A stretch of DNA of 26,393 nucleotides from UBA9410 sp963933065 (lineage in GTDB: Bacteria; Actinomycetota; Acidimicrobiia; Acidimicrobiales; MedAcidi-G1). Where the stretch lies: NCBI GenBank assembly GCA_963933065.1, contig CAWVUB010000019.1:1-26393 (forward strand), read 5' to 3'. The position numbers were made by a program, and so were the translations under genes. Shown here one piece after another: positions 7,087-14,220 of this stretch (the first letter of the stretch is position 1; the number at the start of each line of letters is the position of its first letter). Under the pieces are notes generated by a model, which was given only the letters and a program-made list of their open reading frames with translations, had not been told where the DNA came from and made no database searches.

Positions 7087-8085
7087 ATGGTATTGGGCCT
7101 TAGTGAGACGATCATTGCTGAGGACTACCACACAGCTGGTGAACCATTCCGTATTGTTGACCTAGGCCCCATGGAAGGGGCCACTGTCCTCGATCGGCGC
7201 TCTTGGGCCATGGCTCACCTTGACGACCATCGACGATTCCTGGTTCAAGAACCTCGAGGACATGCGGGTATGTACGGTGGAATGATCGTCCCACCTAATA
7301 ATCCGGAGGGTGACGTCGGTGTGGTGTTCTTCCACAAAGACGGGTTCTCAACGGCATGTGGGCACGGAACCATAGCCACAGCTACATGGGCTATAGAGAC
7401 CGGCCAGGTCCCCGCCCCAGCAAACGGTGAAGTTAAGGTCGTTGTAGACGTACCCTCTGGTCGCCTTCACACGGTGGCGCAAATGGTTGACAGCAGAGTG
7501 ACATCGATCCGATTTACTAACGTCAAGTCATTCGTGACCGCCCGCAACTTGGTGGTCAACACCCAACTGGGGCCAGTGACCGCCCATATCTCGTTCGGAG
7601 GGGCGTTCTACGCCTCGGTGGCGATAGACAATCTGCCTGTGTCCTGTCGGCCCAGTGACGTCAACCAACTGACAACCCTTGGACGAGAAATCAAAGTGGC
7701 GCTGCAACATCACCCTGCAGTTACCCACCCGTCCGATCCTCGGCTGTCCGACCTATACGGCACAATCCTCCATGAAACTGTGGAGTCCGTAGACAAATTC
7801 CAACAGCGGAATGTCACGGTATTCGCTGACGGACAAGTCGACCGTTCACCGTGCGGATCGGGGACGTGCGCCCGACTGGCACTACTGCACGAGGATGGGG
7901 CACTAGGGGTAGGCGAACCGTTCCATAGCGAAGGCGTGGCCGGCGGCATATTCGAAGCCCGGATCGAAGCGAGCACAGTGGAAGGGATTACCCCCAGCGT
8001 GAAGGGATCGGCATATCGACATGCCACCAGCCACTTCACGATGGACCCTCATGACCCAATCGGTCTGGGGTTTTTATTTCAATGA
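7087..8085 (+). CDS. Proline racemase / hydroxyproline epimerase family protein
   Basis: The 332-residue protein matches the proline racemase fold. The N-terminal AEDYHTAGEPFRIV is a family signature. The two catalytic positions are TACGHGTIA (Cys91) and SPCGSGTCARLA (Cys256), and the C-terminus ends GLGFLFQ. In this superfamily a Cys/Cys pair goes with racemases and epimerases (proline or 4-hydroxyproline), whereas a Thr or Ser at one site goes with trans-3-hydroxyproline dehydratases. The sequence therefore favours epimerase or racemase. Its stop overlaps the start of the next gene by 4 bases (ATGA), so the two are translationally coupled. The ATG used has no strong ribosome binding site (upstream GCAAGGCAACC is far), so the start is less certain. 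Confidence 0.9.
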   Translation: MVLGLSETIIAEDYHTAGEPFRIVDLGPMEGATVLDRRSWAMAHLDDHRRFLVQEPRGHAGMYGGMIVPPNNPEGDVGVVFFHKDGFSTACGHGTIATATWAIETGQVPAPANGEVKVVVDVPSGRLHTVAQMVDSRVTSIRFTNVKSFVTARNLVVNTQLGPVTAHISFGGAFYASVAIDNLPVSCRPSDVNQLTTLGREIKVALQHHPAVTHPSDPRLSDLYGTILHETVESVDKFQQRNVTVFADGQVDRSPCGSGTCARLALLHEDGALGVGEPFHSEGVAGGIFEARIEASTVEGITPSVKGSAYRHATSHFTMDPHDPIGLGFLFQ

Positions 8086-9017
8086 ACGCTCTTCTCCACT
8101 TTGACGCTGAAGCAATCCGCACAGTGATTGATATGCCTGCCTGTATCGAGGCCCTACGAGTGGGAAGCCGGCAAATCGGCGCTATCCACCCCCGTGCTCA
8201 TGTCTCCCTCGGTCCAACAGATGACTTCCTGATGATGCCAGCGGTATCGACGGTCGGAATCGGCGTAAAGGTTGTGAATGTCGTGTCAGGCAACCGGGAC
8301 CGCGGTCTACCCCTCATCCATGGCTTCTACCTGTATTGCGATCGTGAAACTGGAGTCCCACTGGCCACCCTCGATGGCTCGGCTCTCACCACACTTCGCA
8401 CCCCTGCTGCCTCCGCACTGGCTGCTGACTTGCTTGCCCGCCCCGAGACAACGAGCCTTGGACTCTTCGGTACCGGGGTGCAGGCTCGGGGCCACCTAGA
8501 AGCGATGCTGGTAGTGCGGCCTAACGTCGTAAACATCGTGGTCTGTGGGCGAACAGAGGAATCGTCCCGTGCTTTTCTGGAAGACCCAGAAGTGAAAGCC
8601 CTAGCTGATGGCCGTCAACTAGTGGCCGGTAATCCAGAAACCACTGGGGCCTGCGACCTGGTTTGTGGATGTACAACCTCAAGCGATCCAGTAATTCCGA
8701 CTGCGGCTGTGCGGCCCGGCGCCCATGTGGGACTAGTTGGCAGTTACTCCACCGCCCGGCGGGAGGTAGCCCCAGACCTTCTTACCCGATCGTCAGTTTT
8801 TGTTGACAACCGAGAAACAGCTGCAGCTGAAGCCGGCGACCTAATTTTGGCGTCCGAATCTGGCACCTGGTCTTTCGACGACATAGTTGGTGATCTAACA
8901 GAACTATGCCGCAACGAGACTGGCCGATCGTCAGACGACGAGATCACATTGTTTAAGTCTGTCGGTCTAGCTGTGTGGGATCTAATGGTGGCCGGGACCG
9001 TAGTAAACGCCAACTAG
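8082..9017 (+). CDS. Ornithine cyclodeaminase / mu-crystallin family protein
   Basis: This 311-residue protein is of normal family length. It shows the arginine-containing HPRAHVSLGPTDDFLMMPA region, KVVNVVSGNRDRGLPLIHG, the helix DGSALTTLRTPAASALAADLLA, and the NAD(P)-binding GLFGTGVQARGHLEAM (GxGxxA/G type, about residues 128-143). Family members include ornithine cyclodeaminase, alanine dehydrogenase and pyrroline-2-carboxylate reductase. Coupling to a proline-racemase-family gene by a 4-base overlap favours a role in proline or hydroxyproline metabolism, with pyrroline-2-carboxylate reduction to proline a reasonable guess. Sequence alone does not separate these activities. An MFS carrier follows after 33 bp. 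Confidence 0.9.
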   Translation: MNALLHFDAEAIRTVIDMPACIEALRVGSRQIGAIHPRAHVSLGPTDDFLMMPAVSTVGIGVKVVNVVSGNRDRGLPLIHGFYLYCDRETGVPLATLDGSALTTLRTPAASALAADLLARPETTSLGLFGTGVQARGHLEAMLVVRPNVVNIVVCGRTEESSRAFLEDPEVKALADGRQLVAGNPETTGACDLVCGCTTSSDPVIPTAAVRPGAHVGLVGSYSTARREVAPDLLTRSSVFVDNRETAAAEAGDLILASESGTWSFDDIVGDLTELCRNETGRSSDDEITLFKSVGLAVWDLMVAGTVVNAN

Positions 9018-9050
9018 GAATTAACACCAACCAAAGTCAAACACCCGACA

Positions 9051-10421
9051 ATGTCCCCTCAGAAAAACCCTCCTCTATTAGTGATCCTGATAGTCGGCAG
9101 CGCCATCACGGCTATCGCTTTAGGGGCTCGCTCGACAATGGGCATGTTTCTGGACCCTGTAAGCAATGGTCTTGGCTTAGGAACCGATTCATTCGCCCTA
9201 ATGATCGCTGTCCAAAATTTGGTCTGGGGATTTGGACAACCCATCGCCGGAGGTCTTGCCGATCGCTTTGGAACTCGACGTGTCCTCATCGTCGGTGCAG
9301 TCATGTATGCAGCTGGTCTGGTTGTCCTAGCGAACGCCACTGGCCCAGCAGGCCTCCACCTAGGCGGTGGGTTCCTCATGGGCGTTGGAATGTCCGCTGC
9401 CTCGTTTTCAGTAGTCCTTGCCGCTATCGGGCGCCTTGTACCAGAATCAAAGCGGACATTTTCGCTAGGAGTAGCTACCGCTTTCGGATCAGTCGGACAG
9501 TTCCTTCTCGTTCCCATCTCCGGGGTACTCATCGACACTGCCTCCTGGCAAACAGCTCTCCTTGTCCTAGCCGGCCTCGCGCTGATAATCGCCGTGCTGT
9601 GCATCCCCTTACGCGCTCCCGCAGACACCAATGGGAACTTTGGGCCAAATGCAAGAAGTATCGATAAGAAATCCCTAAGAACCGCCCTCCGCCAAGCATC
9701 CAAAAGCCGCAACTACCAACTGGTCAATGCAGGATTCTTCGTATGTGGATTTCAGGTGACCTTCATCGGCGTTCACCTGCCAAAACATCTCGAAGACATG
9801 GGTCAGTCCGCAACTGTTGCGGCTGCAGCACTAGCGCTTATCGGACTGTTCAATATCGCTGGTTCGCTAACAGCCGGATCTCTAGGCCAACGCCACTCAA
9901 AGTCCCGCTTGTTGAGCCTTGTATACGGGGCTCGCGGCATTGTGATTCTCGGATTCGTCACACTGCCAAGCAGCCCCGAAGCATCACTTGTGTTTGGTTG
10001 TCTCATGGGCCTTCTCTGGCTCTCAACAATCCCTCTGACCTCAGGCATAGTGATGTCACAATTTGGGACTCAACATGCAGGAACTTTGTTCGGAGTTGTC
10101 TTCGTTAGCCACCAAGTTGGAGCATTTTTTGGCTCTTGGGGCGCAGGCCTGGTCCGCAACGGAACCGGCTCCTATAACAGTTGGTGGTGGGTCGCAATCG
10201 GCCTAAGTCTGTTCGCCGCTCTAGTCCACGTTCTTGTCGATGAAAGCCCCCCTCAACCTCTAACAGCGTCACCAGTGCATCCACGAAGCGTGCTTCCCGC
10301 AGGTGCTGCCGTTCTTTGGTTGCTAATCAGCACGACAACGATGATCCAGTTGACAAAGGACACGATCCGGAAAACCCCGGGTGCACTTATCTGTTGGATC
10401 CAAGACAACCAATCCGCTTGA
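9051..10421 (+). CDS. MFS transporter (oxalate/formate-antiporter-like) with odd C-terminus
   Basis: The product has about 12 hydrophobic segments and the family motif GGLADRFGTRRVLIVG (about residues 64-79) after the second one. LGARSTMGMFLDPVS and AVQNLVWGFGQP are typical of small-organic-anion carriers of the oxalate/formate-antiporter type. It is the third gene of a run with the proline-racemase and cyclodeaminase genes, so proline, hydroxyproline or a related acid is a likely cargo. Family members normally end soon after the last membrane segment, here around VDESPPQPL. About 45 more residues (from near base 10284) follow without a recognisable transporter pattern, which suggests that the original stop was lost or that the end has run into foreign sequence. 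Confidence 0.9.
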   Translation: MSPQKNPPLLVILIVGSAITAIALGARSTMGMFLDPVSNGLGLGTDSFALMIAVQNLVWGFGQPIAGGLADRFGTRRVLIVGAVMYAAGLVVLANATGPAGLHLGGGFLMGVGMSAASFSVVLAAIGRLVPESKRTFSLGVATAFGSVGQFLLVPISGVLIDTASWQTALLVLAGLALIIAVLCIPLRAPADTNGNFGPNARSIDKKSLRTALRQASKSRNYQLVNAGFFVCGFQVTFIGVHLPKHLEDMGQSATVAAAALALIGLFNIAGSLTAGSLGQRHSKSRLLSLVYGARGIVILGFVTLPSSPEASLVFGCLMGLLWLSTIPLTSGIVMSQFGTQHAGTLFGVVFVSHQVGAFFGSWGAGLVRNGTGSYNSWWWVAIGLSLFAALVHVLVDESPPQPLTASPVHPRSVLPAGAAVLWLLISTTTMIQLTKDTIRKTPGALICWIQDNQSA

Positions 10422-10717
10422 TTGGAGATCCCTTGGCCATGAGTGCCGAGAAGTGACCAACCCCTACGAAGGCCGGCCCTCTGGCTAGGGCGCTATCTGG
10501 GCTCTTCATTCCTGTCGGGACAACAGATGCTTTTAGTACCGGAAAACGTTCTTTCCGAGGAGGTCACCCAGCAGATCCTCGTCAACTGCGAAAACACATT
10601 TTGTGCCGCCCTGCTCACCGAAACCAACCCCCGGCTTCAGCCACTAGTTCAGAGGTTGAAATACTCTGTAAAAACCTTTGTTTCTGATGGTCCGTCAGAT
10701 TTCACAGACGAGTAGCG
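10422..10717 (+). pseudogene. Possible decayed coding remnant (acyl-CoA-synthetase-like words)
   Basis: This 305-bp interval between the MFS carrier and the acyl-CoA dehydrogenase has no convincing intact gene. A 90-codon frame opens at a GTG (10443) and ends at 10715. Its second half reads like the start of an adenylate-forming ligase: PENVLSEEVTQQILVNC resembles the 'NP-L---E--h-L--s-' segment, and SDGPSDFTDE resembles the following VDGP strand. Ligase-like words in other frames occur in the right order upstream: DTIRKTPGALICW (before 10421), PLDWRSLGHECREVTN (from 10414) and ALSGLFIPV (from about 10493). This would fit a gene fragment broken by frameshifts. The resemblance is by eye only; the interval could also be plain leader sequence. 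Confidence 0.25.
10683..10699. promoter_or_regulatory. Operator-like palindrome before the acyl-CoA dehydrogenase
   Basis: TCTGATGG-T-CCGTCAGA is a 17-bp inverted repeat with one mismatched pair (10688/10694), ending 27 bp before the GTG start of the acyl-CoA dehydrogenase. Its sequence differs from the AAACG-NN-CGTTT sites, so a different regulator is implied. No regulator gene lies nearby. The form is that of a TetR- or GntR-type dimer site. Confidence 0.45.
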
Positions 10718-10726
10718 TTTATCGTC

Positions 10727-11959
10727 GTGTCAGGCCACCCTGAAGACACGCCTGAACAGGCCGAGTTTCGCGCCGCAGCTCGCGCTTTCCTTGCCGAACA
10801 CGCCGAACCTCACTCCGCAATCGACTTTTGGCAAGTCGCTGGGCTTCCCCATGATGACGAGGCCCGGGCCTACTTCGAATACGGGCGAGCTTGGCAACGT
10901 AAGCTCGCCAATCATGGTTGGGCTGGCCTCACCTGGCCCCCATCATTTGGTGGGGGAGGCCATCCCACTTGGTCCGACCGCATCCTCCGTGAGGAGTCAG
11001 AGAACTACGGATCAAACCCTGGTTTCGTGGGGGCCACAATCTCCATGCTGGGGCCAACTCTGCTGGCACACGCTACCGAGGACCTAAAGACTCGCTTTCT
11101 GCCTTCGCTAATTAGCGGTGAAACCGCATGGTGCCAGTTGTTCAGCGAGCCAAGCGCCGGCTCAGATCTGGCTAGCTTGTCCACCAGAGCCGTACTGGAT
11201 GGCGAGCATTGGGTGGTTGACGGCCAGAAGGTCTGGAACTCATGTGCTCAGTTCGCCGATTGGGGCTTCCTGCTCGCACGGACCGACCCCGACGCCCCCA
11301 AGCACCAAGGCATCACATTTTTATTGGTTGACATGACCTCACCCGGCATTGAGGTCCGACCGCTCATACAGGCCAACGGATCATCTCACTTCAATGAAGT
11401 TTTTCTCTCTGGTGTCCGGATCCCGATCGAACAAGTGGTGGGCGAGGTTCACGATGGCTGGAAACCAACCCGGACAGTGCTAGCTAATGAAGCTGCGTTC
11501 ATCGGCCGCGGTGGCGGTGCCCCGGCCTCAGAGCGACTCCTTAGGCTGGCCACTCAATACAGCGGTCTCAATGATCCGACAGTCCGCCAGCGCCTCGCCC
11601 AGATCATCAGTCGAGAACGCCTTCAGAACCTGATGGGCCAACGCATTCAGTCAGCGATCCGGGAAGGCCAACACCCCCCGTTTGATCCGGCACTTACCAA
11701 GTTGCTGGCTGCCGGCACCAAGGTCTTGACCGGCGAACTAGCCGCTGAACTAGCCGGTCCGGCAGCTGTGGCTGGCCCACAAACTGGTGATCGAGAAGGT
11801 ATTTGGATTCAGTCCGAGTTGCTCAACCGCTTCGCCATCTCCATCGGTGGTGGCACCACTGAGGTGCAAAAGAATAACCTTGCCGAACGATCACTCGGAC
11901 TTCCACGCGAACCGGACACCAACCGGGGAGTCTCGTGGAAGGATGTCCCTCGTAGTTGA
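10727..11959 (+). CDS. Acyl-CoA dehydrogenase family protein
   Basis: The 410-residue protein has the usual three-part acyl-CoA dehydrogenase layout: an N-terminal helical domain (TPEQAEFRAAARAFLAEHA), the middle beta domain with the flavin-contact motif WCQLFSEPSAGSDLASL and the following VDGQKVWNSCAQFADWG, and a C-terminal helical domain ending ISIGGGTTEVQKNNLAERSLGLPRE. These enzymes desaturate acyl-CoA at alpha-beta using FAD and pass electrons to ETF. The start is a GTG with no clear Shine-Dalgarno, and a palindrome lies just upstream. The next gene begins 25 bases after its stop, so it is probably co-transcribed with the two transporter genes. The substrate may be what those transporters import. 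Confidence 0.93.
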   Translation: MSGHPEDTPEQAEFRAAARAFLAEHAEPHSAIDFWQVAGLPHDDEARAYFEYGRAWQRKLANHGWAGLTWPPSFGGGGHPTWSDRILREESENYGSNPGFVGATISMLGPTLLAHATEDLKTRFLPSLISGETAWCQLFSEPSAGSDLASLSTRAVLDGEHWVVDGQKVWNSCAQFADWGFLLARTDPDAPKHQGITFLLVDMTSPGIEVRPLIQANGSSHFNEVFLSGVRIPIEQVVGEVHDGWKPTRTVLANEAAFIGRGGGAPASERLLRLATQYSGLNDPTVRQRLAQIISRERLQNLMGQRIQSAIREGQHPPFDPALTKLLAAGTKVLTGELAAELAGPAAVAGPQTGDREGIWIQSELLNRFAISIGGGTTEVQKNNLAERSLGLPREPDTNRGVSWKDVPRS

Positions 11960-11984
11960 GCGGAGGTCGAGGGGAACGAACGCC

Positions 11985-14219
11985 GTGACCGAAGAAGAAA
12001 ACGATAAACCTGTCGGTGAATCTGGAGAGTTGGGAGACGCCGCGTCGCTAGCCGCATCGGTGCTGGCTGAAGAAGCAGCACGACATGCCAAACAGGAAAG
12101 CAGCAAAGTTCTATTCCCCGACGACCTTCTGCCAGGGGTTCGGACTGCCGGTCTATCCCTTAGGAAGGGCTTGGCTATGGGCGGAGGTGCAGCGACGTTT
12201 GTGGTCCTGATGGTCCTCAACTCGCTCGACGAGCTCCAAATGGCTGCCATAGCCGTTCTAGCTCCTGACATCCGCGACACCTTCGGAGTCAGTGACGGCA
12301 CAATTACCTTTATTGCCAGTTCCTCTGGCGCCTTCGTCGTGCTGGGTGCCATCCCCATGGGGTGGGCAGCCGACCGGTTCCGGCGGATCCCTATCATTGG
12401 CTGGTCCAGCATCATCTTCGGGGTCATGGTCGCCATGTCCGGTTGGGCGGTAAATGCATTCACGTTCTTCTGGGCCCGCTTCGGTGTCGGCATCGCCAAA
12501 GCCAACACCATCCCGGTCCACTCATCAGTCATCGCCGACACATACCCCATTGGGATACGCGGACGAATCGGAGCCCTCGACAAAGGAACTGGTCGACTGC
12601 TTGCTGTCTGCAGTCCACTTCTAGTGGGGGCCATCGCTGCTGCAGCCAACGGCCCTGGCGAGATCGATGGCTGGCGCTGGGCCTACTACCTACTGGGCAT
12701 CCCAGTGGCTGTCGCTGCCGTCGCAGCCTTCTTTCTGAAGGAGCCCCAACGAGGGCGCTGGGAAAAAGAAGACGTCCTACAAGAATCGTTTACCGAGGAC
12801 GATCCCCTGCCGATCTCTATGGACGCGGCCTTTTCCCGACTTATGCAGATCAAGACCATCAAGACGGTGGTGATCGGATTCAGCGCTCTGGGCTTTGGGC
12901 TATTCACCGCCCCGGTGCTAGAGAACCTGTGGCTGGAAGACAGATTTGGCCTCGAATCGCTTGAACGCGGTGCATGGGGGACTGCAGCCGGTCTTGCCAC
13001 CGTCATATCTCTCCTCTACGTAGGACCAAAATTTGACCGAATGTGGCGCGACAACCCCACCCGTACTCTCCACCTGGTGGGTGCCTTAATTGGCTTCTCG
13101 GTCATCTTCAAGCCAATCCAATGGGCGATGCCAACGGTGCCGCTCTTCATTGGCTTTTCCATACCGACCTTGGTCATGCTGAACACTGCGTTTGCCATGG
13201 TCAGCCCACTCATGCAAGCCATTGTTCCCTACCGGTTGCGCGGTACCGGCACAGCACTCATCACGCTCTACATCTTCTTCATCGGCGGCACCGGTGGTGG
13301 TCTCATATCATTCATGTTTGCCGATACCTGGGGTCCGAGAGTCACCACTCTGGTATTGACTGTGCCCAGCGGAATCATCGGCGGCTGGATCATGTACCGA
13401 GGCGCACATCACATCCGTGGCGACCTATCACTCAATGTTCAGGAACTTCTTGACGAGCAAGACGAACAAAGGCGATCAAGCAAGGAAAGTGAAGTCCCGG
13501 CCCTGCAGGTCAATAATCTGGACTTCTCCTATGGGTCCGTTCAGGTGCTTTTCGACGTGGCCTTTGAGGTTAAAAGAGGCGAAACGCTGGCCCTGCTGGG
13601 CACCAATGGAGCAGGTAAATCAACCATCCTTCGCATCATCAGCGGACTGGGTATTCCCCAGCGGGGAGTAGTCCGACTAAACGGTCGGACTATCACCTAC
13701 TCCTCACCCCAACTGCGGTCCCAACTCGGCATCCAACAACTCCCAGGCGGTAAGGGCGTATTCGGCGATATGACCGTTCGCCAGAACCTCGTCATGGGTG
13801 CCTACATCCACCGAACTGACAGGGCTGATGTAGAGCGTCGAATTGTTGAAGCCCTTGATCTATTTCCCAGTTTGGCTAACTGTCAGGAACAGAAGGCCAG
13901 TTCACTGTCAGGTGGCCAACAGCAGATGCTGGCCTTGGCCCGCGTGCTTCTCCACAAACCTGAAGTGCTTCTCATCGATGAACTCTCACTGGGTCTTGCC
14001 CCCACAGTGGTTCAGGATCTTCTGGTGCTTATCGAACGACTCAAACAACATGGTCAAACCATTGTCGTGGTCGAGCAGTCCCTGAACGTTGCTTTGGCAA
14101 TCGCTGACCGAGCCATCTTCCTTGAAAAAGGACAAATCCGATTCGAAGGTGCAGCATCTGAACTGGCCGAACGTGACGACCTCGCCAGAGCCGTCTTTCT
14201 TGGCAATGATGGGAGTTGA
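11985..14219 (+). CDS. MFS transporter fused to a LivF-type ABC ATPase
   Basis: I use the GTG at 11985, with GAGGGG 10 bases upstream; an ATG at 11943 also lies in frame but overlaps the dehydrogenase. The 744-residue product has a hydrophilic first 55 residues, then about 12 hydrophobic segments with the MFS motif GWAADRFRRIP, a linker rich in E, D, Q and R (about 485-503), then a complete ABC ATPase. That domain has GTNGAGKS (Walker A, 539-546), LSGGQ (641-645) and LLIDE (Walker B, D665/E666). The phrase LSLGLAPTVVQDL after Walker B is typical of LivF. It is followed almost at once by the LivH-LivM-LivG fusion, so the ATPase half very likely pairs with that protein. What the MFS half does in the assembly is unknown. 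Confidence 0.9.
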   Translation: MTEEENDKPVGESGELGDAASLAASVLAEEAARHAKQESSKVLFPDDLLPGVRTAGLSLRKGLAMGGGAATFVVLMVLNSLDELQMAAIAVLAPDIRDTFGVSDGTITFIASSSGAFVVLGAIPMGWAADRFRRIPIIGWSSIIFGVMVAMSGWAVNAFTFFWARFGVGIAKANTIPVHSSVIADTYPIGIRGRIGALDKGTGRLLAVCSPLLVGAIAAAANGPGEIDGWRWAYYLLGIPVAVAAVAAFFLKEPQRGRWEKEDVLQESFTEDDPLPISMDAAFSRLMQIKTIKTVVIGFSALGFGLFTAPVLENLWLEDRFGLESLERGAWGTAAGLATVISLLYVGPKFDRMWRDNPTRTLHLVGALIGFSVIFKPIQWAMPTVPLFIGFSIPTLVMLNTAFAMVSPLMQAIVPYRLRGTGTALITLYIFFIGGTGGGLISFMFADTWGPRVTTLVLTVPSGIIGGWIMYRGAHHIRGDLSLNVQELLDEQDEQRRSSKESEVPALQVNNLDFSYGSVQVLFDVAFEVKRGETLALLGTNGAGKSTILRIISGLGIPQRGVVRLNGRTITYSSPQLRSQLGIQQLPGGKGVFGDMTVRQNLVMGAYIHRTDRADVERRIVEALDLFPSLANCQEQKASSLSGGQQQMLALARVLLHKPEVLLIDELSLGLAPTVVQDLLVLIERLKQHGQTIVVVEQSLNVALAIADRAIFLEKGQIRFEGAASELAERDDLARAVFLGNDGS

Positions 14220-14220
14220 G

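Noticed and set aside
8975..9667. 230-codon plus-strand frame across the cyclodeaminase end and MFS start.
   Set aside because: It is out of frame with a clear MFS gene and rich in Arg, Ser, Pro and Cys as in shadow frames.
11787..11984. Upstream extension of the MFS-LivF frame into the acyl-CoA dehydrogenase.
   Set aside because: The dehydrogenase reading frame is well supported through 11959, and a good ribosome binding site precedes the GTG at 11985.
11891..12649. Long minus-strand open frame opposite the MFS-LivF gene.
   Set aside because: Its composition (Arg, Pro, Ser, Ala repeats) is typical of the shadow of a GC-richer real gene on the other strand.
14089..14220. Upstream extension of the LivHMG frame into the end of the MFS-LivF gene.
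   Set aside because: The LivF C-terminus is the real coding frame there; GGGAG sits 5 bases before the ATG at 14221.
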